From an uncultured Prevotellaceae bacterium (lineage in GTDB: Bacteria > Bacteroidota > Bacteroidia > Bacteroidales > Bacteroidaceae): a stretch of 51,033 bases of DNA. The notes beneath the pieces are model-generated. The model was not told the DNA's origin. It saw only the letters and a list, made by a program, of their open reading frames with translations, and made no database searches. The DNA lies in assembly GCA_902799455.1 (NCBI GenBank), contig CADCAX010000002.1:1-51033 (forward strand). The letters are read 5' to 3'. Every line of letters begins with the position of its first letter. Position 1 is the stretch's first letter. The position numbers were made by a program, and so were the translations under genes. Positions 18,758 through 26,777 of the stretch are shown in pieces.

Positions 18758-19494
18758 TGCGAAAGGTAACTATTCTTCTTACTCTTTATTCATTACTTAT
18801 TTCTTTCCCTGCCCTTGCGCAGAGTGAAAGGAAAGATTCTTTGGTGTCTGTCGCCACTGAAGTCTCTGACACCTTATCTGACAACATCGGTGCCGAGATA
18901 GCACAGCAGGCTGACTCTGCCATTAACGCAGATAAGTCCCTAAAAAAACTCAAGATAAAACAAAAGCGCGACTGGGCAACATGGAAGCCAGACCCTAAGA
19001 GGGCCCTGTGGCTCGCACTCGTTCTACCCGGAGCCGGACAGATATACAACAGGAAATACTGGAAACTGCCGATAATTTACGGAGGCTTCATTGGTTGCGC
19101 CTATGCCATGAGGTGGAATAACCAGATGTATCTGGACTATTCACAGGCCTATCTCGACATTATGGATGACGACCCTAATACTGCCAGCTATACCCAATTC
19201 CTGCATCTGGGCAATCAGATTAATTCTACCAACATAGAACGTTACAAAGAAGTATTCCGTTCACGCAGGGACCGCTATCGCCGCTGGCGAGACCTCAGTT
19301 TCTTCGTCATGTTGGGAGTATATGCTCTCTCTGTTATTGATGCCTATGTCGATGCCTCTCTATCGACCTTCGACATTTCAGATGACCTCTCCCTACATGT
19401 GCAGCCGGCCATCATAAACAACAAGATGACAGTTTCTCCGAACTCGCCGCTCAGCAACAATGCAATAGGCATACGGAGTTCACTGAATTTCTAA
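18757..19494 (+). CDS. DUF5683 membrane protein
   Basis: 245 residues. The signal peptide is MRKVTILLTLYSLLISFPALAQ and a disordered segment follows (25-70). The DUF5683 core begins WKPDPKRALWLALVLPGAGQIYNRKYWKLPIIYGG with two predicted membrane segments, and a further helix lies at LSFFVMLGVYALSVIDAYVDA. The family is widespread in Bacteroidota, nearly always right after parB and before a lytic transglycosylase, as here. Its function is unknown. The location suggests a cell-envelope role tied to division or segregation. Confidence 0.85.
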   Translation: MRKVTILLTLYSLLISFPALAQSERKDSLVSVATEVSDTLSDNIGAEIAQQADSAINADKSLKKLKIKQKRDWATWKPDPKRALWLALVLPGAGQIYNRKYWKLPIIYGGFIGCAYAMRWNNQMYLDYSQAYLDIMDDDPNTASYTQFLHLGNQINSTNIERYKEVFRSRRDRYRRWRDLSFFVMLGVYALSVIDAYVDASLSTFDISDDLSLHVQPAIINNKMTVSPNSPLSNNAIGIRSSLNF

Positions 19495-19518
19495 CTGACT
19501 ATTTTCTGATTATCTACT

Positions 19519-20730
19519 ATGCCAAACAAATTTCTCTTCATATTCCTCATGATGTTCGCCAGCAGCCATGCTTTCTCGCAAAGCGTGCTGCCGACAGTCT
19601 CCGACTCTCTTCGTGCCCGACAGAGCAATCTGAATGCCTTGGAATATGTCTTTGATGAAGATGAAATTCCAGAGAGCATGAATCAGGAGATGGAGGACCT
19701 GCTAAGGGATTATAATGCCCAGCACTATCTGTTTGTCGATTCCGACTGCGTACAGATGCCCAGTGGTCCCATATTCACAAAGGAGGAGACTATCGAGCGT
19801 CTCCGTAGTATGCCGACATTTATAGAGATGCCTTGGAATGAGGTTGTGCAGAACTATATCGACCGCTATGCCAACAAACTGCGCCGTCATGTCAGCCTGA
19901 TGCTGGGAGCACAGAATCTGTATATGGAGATTTTTGAGGAGGCTCTCGAGACTTACGGCCTTCCTCTCGAATTGAGATATCTTCCCGTCATAGAGTCAGC
20001 CCTTAACCCTAATGCTGTCAGTCATGCCGGAGCTGGAGGTTTGTGGCAGTTCATGGTAGCAACAGGCCAGCGCTACGGTCTTCGTGTAAACAGCCTTGTC
20101 GATGAGCGTCGCGACCCTACGAAATCATCATATGCTGCAGCACATTATCTCTATGACCTGTATCAGATTTTCAATGACTGGCATCTGGTCATCGCTGCAT
20201 ACAATGCCGGTCCTGGTAACATACAGAAAGCCATCACACGGGCAGGCGGCTCTCGCGACTATTGGGAGATATATCCATTCCTGCCTGCAGAGACACGAGG
20301 ATATGTGCCGGCTTTCATTGCTGCAAACTATATCATGACATTCTATCGCGACCATAATATCTGCCCCATGAAGACAACTCTTCCGCAACAGGCTGATACT
20401 ATCGTCGTAACAAGAAATCTTCATTTCAAGCAGATTTCCGAGGTCATCGGAATACCCATCGAGGAGCTCCGTGCCTTCAATCCGCAATATCGCCACGACA
20501 TCGTGACGGGATATACCGAACCGACAGACCTCCGCATGCCGACAGAATACGTAAAACTCTTCATTGCCAACGAAGACTCCATCTGGGCATACGATGTCTC
20601 AAACCTCATGAAGCGCGACCAGGTAGAGGTAAGGTCTTATACTCCTACAAGGTCCTACTCCCGACACAGCTCCAAGAAGTCTTCAAGGAGTGCTGCCACC
20701 CGTAAGTCTTCACGCAAAAGAAGAAGGTGA
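19519..20730 (+). CDS. Membrane-associated lytic transglycosylase (MltD-like) with LysM-type end
   Basis: 403 residues with signal peptide MPNKFLFIFLMMFASSHAFS. The SLT catalytic domain spans about 120-270: YGLPLELRYLPVIESALNPNAVSHAGAGGLWQFM, with the catalytic Glu in VIES, then SSYAAAHYLYDLY and LVIAAYNAGPGNIQKAI. A LysM-like segment follows (IVVTRNLHFKQISEVIGIPIEELRAFNP). The tail is Ser/Arg/Lys-rich and ends in KRRR. The enzyme cleaves peptidoglycan between MurNAc and GlcNAc with 1,6-anhydro products. Its stop codon lies in the first unit of a heptamer array. Confidence 0.88.
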   Translation: MPNKFLFIFLMMFASSHAFSQSVLPTVSDSLRARQSNLNALEYVFDEDEIPESMNQEMEDLLRDYNAQHYLFVDSDCVQMPSGPIFTKEETIERLRSMPTFIEMPWNEVVQNYIDRYANKLRRHVSLMLGAQNLYMEIFEEALETYGLPLELRYLPVIESALNPNAVSHAGAGGLWQFMVATGQRYGLRVNSLVDERRDPTKSSYAAAHYLYDLYQIFNDWHLVIAAYNAGPGNIQKAITRAGGSRDYWEIYPFLPAETRGYVPAFIAANYIMTFYRDHNICPMKTTLPQQADTIVVTRNLHFKQISEVIGIPIEELRAFNPQYRHDIVTGYTEPTDLRMPTEYVKLFIANEDSIWAYDVSNLMKRDQVEVRSYTPTRSYSRHSSKKSSRSAATRKSSRKRRR

Positions 20731-20752
20731 GAGGTAAGAGGTGAGAGGTGAG
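20725..20752. repeat. Heptamer tandem array 6 (AGGTGAG type)
   Basis: AGGTGAG, AGGTAAG, AGGTGAG, AGGTGAG in phase. The TGA in the first unit is the stop of the transglycosylase gene. Confidence 0.8.
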
Positions 20753-20815
20753 AATAATTCTCTAATCGGCTATGCCGCTTATGCCTTTAGGTGTAAGAAT
20801 TATCAATTAACAAGA

Positions 20816-22810
20816 ATGCAAACAACAGACGAATTATACGAATCCCTGGTGAAGGGTTACATGGAGTCAGCCCACCGCAAGAAGGTGGACCTGATACAGA
20901 AAGCATATAATTTTGCTTGCCATGCCCACGAGGGTGCCTTGCGCCCTTGCGGAGAACCATATATGATACACCCCCTCTCTGTGGCCATCATAGCATCACA
21001 GGAGATGGGACTTGGCTCGACAAGCATATGTGCTGCCCTGCTCCACGACTCTATCAGGGATACCGACTATACCATTGATGATATCGAGAATATCTTTGGC
21101 ACGAAGATAGCACAGATCGTTGACGGACTGGCAAAGATTTCAGGTGGCATCTTTGGTGCCCAAGCCGAGGCTGATGCCGAGAAACTCAAAAAACTTCTCC
21201 TTACCATGAGTGAGGACATCCGCGTTATCCTAATAAAGATATGCGACCGCCTTGACAATATGCGTCACATAGAGCGTGAGGAGAAGGATAAGCGCAGCAA
21301 GATTGCCGGCGAGACTCTCTATCTCTATGCGCCCCTTGCCAACCGTCTCGGCCTCAATGCCATAAAGTCCGAACTTGAGGACCTCGCCTTCCATTACGAA
21401 TATCCGAAGGAGTATGCCAAGATAGAGAAGAGCCTGCAACATACCAATGAGCAGCGTGAGACGTTGTTCAAGACTTTCACGGACCCCATCCGTAAGGCTC
21501 TCGACAAGATGGGTATCAGGTACACCATCAAGGCCCGTGTCAAGACGCCCTACTCTATCTGGAACAAGATGCAGAAGAAGAATGTCTCCTTCGACGAGAT
21601 ATATGACATTCTTGCTGTCCGCATCATCTACGACCCCAAGACGCGTGAGGATGAGATCGATGAGTGTTTCCGCATCTACGTGGCTCTCAGCCGCATGTAC
21701 AAGTCCCATCCGGGGCGTTTGCGCGACTGGCTCTCCCACCCTAAGGCCAACGGCTACAGGGCGCTTCATGTCACCCTCATGAGTAAGCAGGGACAGTGGA
21801 TAGAGGTACAGATACGTTCTAACCACATGGACGACATTGCCGAACAGGGTTTTGCCGCACATTGGAAATATAAGGATGATGCCGACCCGATGAACACCGA
21901 GAAGGTTACAGAGGATGAGCTCAACGGATGGCTGCAGACCATCAAGGAGATTCTTGACGACCCACAGCCGGACGCTATGGACTTCCTCGATGCCATAAAG
22001 CTCAATCTCTTTGCCTCCGAGATATTTGTCTTCACCCCCAAGGGTGAGATTATCACCATGCCGGCTAACTGCACAGCCCTCGATTTTGCATTCCATATAC
22101 ATACCTTCCTCGGCACCCATTGCATCGGAGCGAAGGTGAACCATCGCCTCGTGCCGCTGTCGCAGCGTCTGCAAGGTGGCGATCAGGTGGAAATCATCAC
22201 ATCCCCCTCACAACACGTGCATCCCGACTGGCTCAACTATGTCACTACCGCAAAGGCACGCAACAAGATACAGTCGCTCTTGCGAAAACAGGAGCGTGAG
22301 CAGGCTCATGCCGGAGAGGAAATCCTGAAAGCATGGCTGGAGCAGAATGGCCTCACCATCACCACCCAGTCTCTCGACCGTCTGCGCGAGATGCATCTGA
22401 GCGACACCAACGAACACCTGCTCATTGATATCGCCAACGGTGATATCACCCTCGACCAGCGCGACCTCAACTGCGTGCTATATGGTCCGAAGAATGCCGA
22501 CGACAAGTTGCGTAAGAAGGGCTGGCGCAGATATGTGCCGTTTATGAAGGCAAAGAAACCGCAGGTTGTGGAGCGCGACATCATATACACCATTTCCCTA
22601 CGCGGTATCGACCGCAAGGGTATGCTGAAAGATGTCTCGACACTGCTCTACGAAGAGTTCGACATCAACATCCAAAAACTCAGTATCCAGACCAACGACG
22701 GCATCTTCGCCTGCGAGGCTGTCTTCAAGGTGCGCGACAACACTATCCTCGATAATATCATCCAAAAGATGAAAGAAATCGAAGGCATCAAGAAGGTAAA
22801 CAAGAAGTAA
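20816..22810 (+). CDS. RelA/SpoT-type (p)ppGpp synthetase with altered hydrolase motif
   Basis: 664 residues from ATG 20816; the upstream in-frame ATG at 20741 lies in the repeat array. Domains in order: an HD domain (about 25-180) with MIHPLSVA and ALLHDSIRDTD, then a RelA_SpoT synthetase (225-340: YSIWNKMQKKNVSFDEIYDILAVRII, PGRLRDWLSHPKANGYRALH). A TGS domain (about 400-460: EIFVFTPKGEIITMPANCTALDFAF), a helical region and an ACT domain at the C-terminus follow. The hydrolase HDxxED motif reads HDSIRD (Glu to Arg), while the RxKD/ExDD switch reads RLRD. This suggests synthetase activity with weakened or absent ppGpp hydrolysis. The stringent-response role is family knowledge; which paralogue (RelA or SpoT) is undecided. 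Confidence 0.9.
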   Translation: MQTTDELYESLVKGYMESAHRKKVDLIQKAYNFACHAHEGALRPCGEPYMIHPLSVAIIASQEMGLGSTSICAALLHDSIRDTDYTIDDIENIFGTKIAQIVDGLAKISGGIFGAQAEADAEKLKKLLLTMSEDIRVILIKICDRLDNMRHIEREEKDKRSKIAGETLYLYAPLANRLGLNAIKSELEDLAFHYEYPKEYAKIEKSLQHTNEQRETLFKTFTDPIRKALDKMGIRYTIKARVKTPYSIWNKMQKKNVSFDEIYDILAVRIIYDPKTREDEIDECFRIYVALSRMYKSHPGRLRDWLSHPKANGYRALHVTLMSKQGQWIEVQIRSNHMDDIAEQGFAAHWKYKDDADPMNTEKVTEDELNGWLQTIKEILDDPQPDAMDFLDAIKLNLFASEIFVFTPKGEIITMPANCTALDFAFHIHTFLGTHCIGAKVNHRLVPLSQRLQGGDQVEIITSPSQHVHPDWLNYVTTAKARNKIQSLLRKQEREQAHAGEEILKAWLEQNGLTITTQSLDRLREMHLSDTNEHLLIDIANGDITLDQRDLNCVLYGPKNADDKLRKKGWRRYVPFMKAKKPQVVERDIIYTISLRGIDRKGMLKDVSTLLYEEFDINIQKLSIQTNDGIFACEAVFKVRDNTILDNIIQKMKEIEGIKKVNKK

Positions 22811-22821
22811 TTAACAATACA

Positions 22822-23694
22822 ATGTTCAAATTTAAATTTTCAATAATATTTCTTCTTCTGCTTCCGCTGACGGCGGCGGCGCAGTTCGATACCATTGTGG
22901 TGGCTCGTGACGGCACGGGGCATTATCGCACTGTTGCTGAGGCCATCGACAAATGCCGTGCCCTGATGGACACCCAGCGTGTTATATATATTAAAAAAGG
23001 TATCTATAAGGAGAAGCTCGTCATCCCTTCCCACCTTACCCATATCCAGCTGCTGGGTGAGGATCGTGACAATACCATCATCACATATGACGATCACGCC
23101 AACATCAACAATATGGGCACCTTCAACAGCTATACCCTCAAGGTCTGCGGACAGGAAATTGTCATCCGTGATCTCACCATTGAGAATAATGCTGCGCAAC
23201 TGGGACAGGCCGTGGCCCTCTTTGCCGACGGCGACGGACAGTACTATATCAACTGCCGATTCCTGGGTAATCAGGACACCGTATATACCGGTCCCGGAAA
23301 GGCGACGCAACATTTTGACGACTGCTATATCGAGGGCACTACCGACTTCATCTTCGGTCCTGCTACGGCATATTTCGACCACTGCACCATCGTAAGCAAG
23401 AAAAATTCATACATCACTGCCGCATCTACGCCAAAGGATGTTGAGGTGGGATATGTTTTCACCAACTGCCAGCTGAAGGCAGCACCAGGTGTCACGAAAT
23501 GCTATCTGGGACGTCCGTGGCGTCCATATGCCTACACAATGTTTAAGGACTGCTACTTCGGTTCACACATACGCCCAGAAGGTTGGGACAACTGGCGCAA
23601 TCCCGAGAATGAGAAGACAGCACGCTATTTCGAAGCCCACAACTCCGGCCCTGGTGCTGACACCTCAAAGCGCGTGAAATGGGCGAAACATTAA
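22822..23694 (+). CDS. Pectinesterase (carbohydrate esterase family 8)
   Basis: 290 residues with signal peptide MFKFKFSIIFLLLLPLTAAAQ. CE8 signatures are intact: TVAEAIDKC, GQAVALFADGD (Gln), FLGNQDTVYT (Gln-Asp), EGTTDFIFGPATAYFDHC (catalytic Asp in DFIFG) and YLGRPWRPYAYTMF (LGRPW Arg). The enzyme removes methyl esters from pectin in the periplasm or outside the cell. It follows the RSH gene after 11 bp, an odd place for a lone polysaccharide enzyme since no other pectin genes or SusCD pair are close. Confidence 0.93.
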   Translation: MFKFKFSIIFLLLLPLTAAAQFDTIVVARDGTGHYRTVAEAIDKCRALMDTQRVIYIKKGIYKEKLVIPSHLTHIQLLGEDRDNTIITYDDHANINNMGTFNSYTLKVCGQEIVIRDLTIENNAAQLGQAVALFADGDGQYYINCRFLGNQDTVYTGPGKATQHFDDCYIEGTTDFIFGPATAYFDHCTIVSKKNSYITAASTPKDVEVGYVFTNCQLKAAPGVTKCYLGRPWRPYAYTMFKDCYFGSHIRPEGWDNWRNPENEKTARYFEAHNSGPGADTSKRVKWAKH

Positions 23695-23722
23695 CGGTTA
23701 ACGATTAGCGGTTAGCAGTTAG
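23695..23722. repeat. Heptamer tandem array 7 at a convergent gene end
   Basis: CGGTTAA, CGATTAG, CGGTTAG, CAGTTAG in phase. It begins right after the pectinesterase TAA and carries the stop codon and last codons of the opposing antiporter gene. Confidence 0.8.
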
Positions 23723-25067
23723 TGTTCTCATCATGAGCACTCATGTTCTTGATAAACAGATTGACAAGATGCTTCGTGATAAAGGTGTTCCTGACTGCAT
23801 GGCGCGCCTTCTTGGCTAATGAGCCCTTATCGCCTGATGGCTGAGCCGCCTTTGCCTCTGCTTCTGCCACTTGTTGCTCGCGTTGGTCTATCTTAGCACG
23901 CATGCTCTCTGAAGCGTGATTATAAAGGAACGTATAGCATGGCACGGCAGCCTTCATGATATAAGGTGTGAGGAAGGTGGTAACCACACTGGATGCCACG
24001 ATGATGGGGTAGATGATAGGATTGAGAACGCCCAGACTGGTACCCAGTCCAGCGATGATGAATGAGAATTCACCTATCTGTACAAATGAGAAGCTGGTCA
24101 GCATGGAGTCGCGCATCGTCTGACCGCCCCACCAGCAACCCAAGGTAGCAAAAAGAATCATTCCTATGATAATGATCAGGCTGACATAGACGACACTCAC
24201 CCAGTATTCCGCCAATGAAGCCGGATTAATCATCATACCCACCGAGATGAAGAAGATAGCGGCAAAGACATTCTTCAGTGGTGTCATCAGTTTTTCGATA
24301 CGATGCGACTCCACTGTCTCGGCAAGGATAGAACCCATCACGAAAGCACCGAGAGCACTGCTGAAGCCAGCCTCCTCTGCCGTCAGTACCATGCCCAGGC
24401 ACAGGCCCAAGGCAAGGATGATAAGCGTCTCGTCATTCAGATGATTTTTCACTTTGCGTATCAGGGTCGGGATAATCAGTATTCCGCAGATGAACCATGC
24501 CGCGAGCGTGATAGCCAGATCCACGACCTTGCCCGCCAACTCTGCACCCTCGAACTGATGGCGGATGGCTATACTGGAGAGCAATACCATCAGTACCACA
24601 GCCACTACATCCTCCACGATGAGGATACTGGTCGCTCCCTTGACGAAACGCTCCTTACTCATGCCTGCCTCGTCAATGGCCTTCATCACGATAGTGGTGC
24701 TCGACATACAAAGCATGCCCGCCAGAAACAGGGAGTTGACCATATCAAAGCCAGCATCCACTCCCGCAAGATAGCCAAAGAGCATCATGCCTAGGATGAT
24801 TGTCAACGCACCTATTGCTGCCACCTTGCCGCTGCTGATGAGATTCTTCAGGCGGAACTCCAGACCGATGCAGAACAATACGAACAGCACGCCGATGTCG
24901 CCCCATTGCTTCACGTTGTCTGGATTAACAAGGGACTTGCCATACAGATACGGACCGACCAAGACACCTGCAACGATATATCCCAACACCACTGGCTGCT
25001 TTAACAACTTAAACACAATACTGACTACAGCTGCTGTAATCATCAAAATATATAAATCCTGTACCAT
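23712..25067 (-). CDS. Cation:proton antiporter, CPA2 (KefB-like) family
   Basis: 451 residues. The N-terminal 370 residues hold about 12 membrane segments with the Na_H_exchanger pattern: QPVVLGYIVAGVLVGPYL, GVLFVLFCIGLEFRLKNL, LCMSSTTIVMKAID, LIVEDVVAVVLMVLLSS, GAFVMGSILAET and FVQIGEFSFIIAGLG. The last 80 residues are a charged, Ala-rich cytosolic helix; there is no RCK/TrkA-N domain, unlike full KefB/KefC. It probably exchanges K+ or Na+ for H+ across the inner membrane. The terminal residues NTNC come from a repeat array, so the end may have been remodelled. Confidence 0.85.
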   Translation of the reverse strand: MVQDLYILMITAAVVSIVFKLLKQPVVLGYIVAGVLVGPYLYGKSLVNPDNVKQWGDIGVLFVLFCIGLEFRLKNLISSGKVAAIGALTIILGMMLFGYLAGVDAGFDMVNSLFLAGMLCMSSTTIVMKAIDEAGMSKERFVKGATSILIVEDVVAVVLMVLLSSIAIRHQFEGAELAGKVVDLAITLAAWFICGILIIPTLIRKVKNHLNDETLIILALGLCLGMVLTAEEAGFSSALGAFVMGSILAETVESHRIEKLMTPLKNVFAAIFFISVGMMINPASLAEYWVSVVYVSLIIIIGMILFATLGCWWGGQTMRDSMLTSFSFVQIGEFSFIIAGLGTSLGVLNPIIYPIIVASSVVTTFLTPYIMKAAVPCYTFLYNHASESMRAKIDQREQQVAEAEAKAAQPSGDKGSLAKKARHAVRNTFITKHLVNLFIKNMSAHDENTNC

Positions 25068-25115
25068 TATATATATAAATTTAGGTTATTTTTGATATAT
25101 TTATGATTCTGGTTG

Positions 25116-25123
25116 CAAAGATA
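25116..25123 (-). promoter_or_regulatory. Predicted -7 element for the antiporter
   Basis: Minus-strand TATCTTTG, 48 bp upstream of the antiporter ATG. A possible TTTTG lies at 25141-25145. Confidence 0.5.
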
Positions 25124-25130
25124 CAAAAAA

Positions 25131-25159
25131 AAACGAAAACCAAAACGAAAACGAAAAAA
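25131..25159. repeat. Intergenic ACGAAA-type hexamer repeat
   Basis: Imperfect AAAACG/AAAACC units between the antiporter promoter and the stop of the helix-hairpin-helix gene. It is the same hexamer as the microsatellite inside uvrA. Confidence 0.65.
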
Positions 25160-25160
25160 T

Positions 25161-26084
25161 TTATTTCTTGACGGTGTCGAAGCGCAGGAGGGGTGTAATC
25201 TTCTCCATTGTCTTGGCATCGAAGGACGGCAGGGCGGCAAGGTCGCTGGCGGCCCCTATAACACCACTGACGCGACGCAGGGCAATGACGTCACGGGCCT
25301 GGGCATAGTTGAGAAGCGGATGGGCAGCAAGCTCCTTCTGCGACCACAGGTTTACATATATAACAGGAAAATTCTGCGACGCCGTCATATACGTCAGTGC
25401 TGTCTCTGGAAAGTCACGTATGGTGAGCAGTTCCTCGGGTGACGATAATACCTGTCTGCGTTTCCGCAACTCCACTATACGCATAGCGAAATAGCTACCA
25501 ATGCCCGGAATGCGCTTCAACAGAGCCGTATCGGCTGTATTGATATCCACAGTCTCACCATAGCGCAATTTATTTTGTGAAGAATGAATGGTTAAACGTG
25601 AAGAATCGGACCTCGCAGAAACACGTGATGCACCAAGATTGCCCTGACTGGCTGGAGCTGGCTTTATCACATCTGCCGCCATCACCTCTGGCTGGATAGT
25701 GATATACGGTTCCAACTGACGGTATTTCTCCAGCGTCAGCCCATAAAGGCGAGCAAAGTCTTCCTTCTTGCGGAAGCGCCCGCCACAGGAACGATATTTC
25801 ATGATATTGCGTACCTGCCGCTCTGAGAGTCCCAATGACAACAGCTGCGACTCCGAGGCAGTATTAGGGTCGAAGTTTGATAAGAGGCACCCTTCCCCTG
25901 CCCCCTCCCGATTGGGAGGGGAGGTATTTCTTGAGCTCCTTAAACCCTTAAACACTTCAACTTCTTGCCCTACGTCATTCTGTTCCGACAAAAGGGGAAA
26001 CAGGACAACGGACACTATTATCACCAGTACGAGAACGATGACGGCATCGCGCTCATTACTACTGAAACGCCTCAGGAATTTCAT
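25161..26084 (-). CDS. Membrane-anchored helix-hairpin-helix (ComEA-like) protein
   Basis: 307 residues. A single N-terminal membrane helix (about 13-32, DAVIVLVLVIIVSVVLFPLL) is followed by three helix-hairpin-helix units: FDPNTASESQLLSLGLSERQVRNI (about 70), VDINTADTALLKRIPGIGSYFAMRI (about 180) and a third near 245-300. This fits DNA-binding ComEA-like proteins of Bacteroidota, possibly for DNA uptake or envelope-tethered DNA binding. Between helix and first unit, residues of the type NTSPPNREGAGEGC come from a GC-rich palindromic repeat inserted in frame. The start overlaps the end of the CYTH gene by 26 bp. Confidence 0.8.
   Translation of the reverse strand: MKFLRRFSSNERDAVIVLVLVIIVSVVLFPLLSEQNDVGQEVEVFKGLRSSRNTSPPNREGAGEGCLLSNFDPNTASESQLLSLGLSERQVRNIMKYRSCGGRFRKKEDFARLYGLTLEKYRQLEPYITIQPEVMAADVIKPAPASQGNLGASRVSARSDSSRLTIHSSQNKLRYGETVDINTADTALLKRIPGIGSYFAMRIVELRKRRQVLSSPEELLTIRDFPETALTYMTASQNFPVIYVNLWSQKELAAHPLLNYAQARDVIALRRVSGVIGAASDLAALPSFDAKTMEKITPLLRFDTVKK
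25902..25921. repeat. REP-like GC-rich palindrome inside the helix-hairpin-helix gene
   Basis: CCCCTCCC and GGGAGGGG form a perfect 8-bp stem around GATT, with C-rich sequence on the left (from 25890). It resembles the short dispersed CCCCTCCC...GGGAGGGG repeats seen in many Bacteroidota genomes, here translated as part of the protein. Confidence 0.65.
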
Positions 26085-26562
26085 GTCTCCAATTGGGATA
26101 GGAATCTCTGAGCAGATTCTTATTGTAGAAATGAGGATTGCCTGTCACCTCCGGACCGAGAAAATCGGGCTTCGCAAATTCTTCATCGGCACTCCCCAGT
26201 TCTACCTCAGCAAACAGCAGTCCGTCATTGGAGCCGTGAAAGTCATCGACCTCATAGGTGTGTCCCTCATAGGGTATGAGATATCGTGTCTTCTCTATCA
26301 GCCCCCCATGACACAACTTCAGCATCTCCTCAGCATCGGCAACTGGAATCTCGCGCTCAAACTCATAGCGCGACAATCCGCCATCATGAGAAGGGCCCTT
26401 GATGGTGAGGAATGCCTTCTCGCCATACAGGCGCACACGAACCGTCGCACCTTTGACATCCATATAGCCCTGACAGATGAGCGACCGCGAAACGGACGGA
26501 GTGACAAAGCGCGAAAAAAAGATGTCACGATGGACAAGAAATTTGCGTTCAATCTCCTGCAT
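26059..26562 (-). CDS. CYTH-domain protein
   Basis: 167 residues. It opens with the diagnostic EIERKFLV, followed by VRVRLYGEKAFLTIKG, SRYEFEREIP, EKTRYLIPYEGHTYEVDDF and LLFAEVEL. These are the charged strands of the triphosphate-tunnel metalloenzyme fold. Relatives hydrolyse inorganic triphosphate or act as adenylate cyclase/thiamine triphosphatase; bacterial single-domain members are often tripolyphosphatases. The substrate cannot be told from sequence. The ATG overlaps the stop of the small membrane protein by one base, and its end overlaps the next gene, so the three genes are translationally linked. Confidence 0.88.
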   Translation of the reverse strand: MQEIERKFLVHRDIFFSRFVTPSVSRSLICQGYMDVKGATVRVRLYGEKAFLTIKGPSHDGGLSRYEFEREIPVADAEEMLKLCHGGLIEKTRYLIPYEGHTYEVDDFHGSNDGLLFAEVELGSADEEFAKPDFLGPEVTGNPHFYNKNLLRDSYPNWRHEIPEAFQ

Positions 26563-26714
26563 TATGACACCATTACGATGCTATAGATGGCATAGATGAC
26601 ACCAAGGGCGATGAGAATACCGAATATCCAGTTGATGACATTACGACCTTCCTGTTCCTGTTTTGATGCATATGCCTCTTTCTTGGCATTGCGAATTGCT
26701 TTTCTTGCTTTCAT
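26562..26714 (-). CDS. Small single-pass membrane protein (50 residues)
   Basis: The ORF runs from ATG 26714 to TAA 26562-26564, whose last base is the A of the CYTH start codon. It encodes a basic, Ala/Lys-rich N-terminus (MKARKAIRNAKKEAYASK) and one membrane helix (INWIFGILIALGVIYAIYSIV) ending MVS. The arrangement (start-stop overlap, 56 bp after the prfB stop) and the good amphipathic/hydrophobic layout support a real gene. The function is unknown; similar small proteins sit by CYTH genes in other Bacteroidales, as far as I recall. Confidence 0.7.
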   Translation of the reverse strand: MKARKAIRNAKKEAYASKQEQEGRNVINWIFGILIALGVIYAIYSIVMVS

Positions 26715-26756
26715 AGTTATTATACCTTATTATATTATGTTATTATATATTCTTTT

Positions 26757-26777
26757 TCAATGCTCAATGTTCAATGA
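26757..26777. repeat. Heptamer tandem array 8 (TCAATGN)
   Basis: TCAATGC, TCAATGT, TCAATGA in phase. The last unit contains the stop codon (TGA on the minus strand) and last codons of prfB. Confidence 0.65.
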
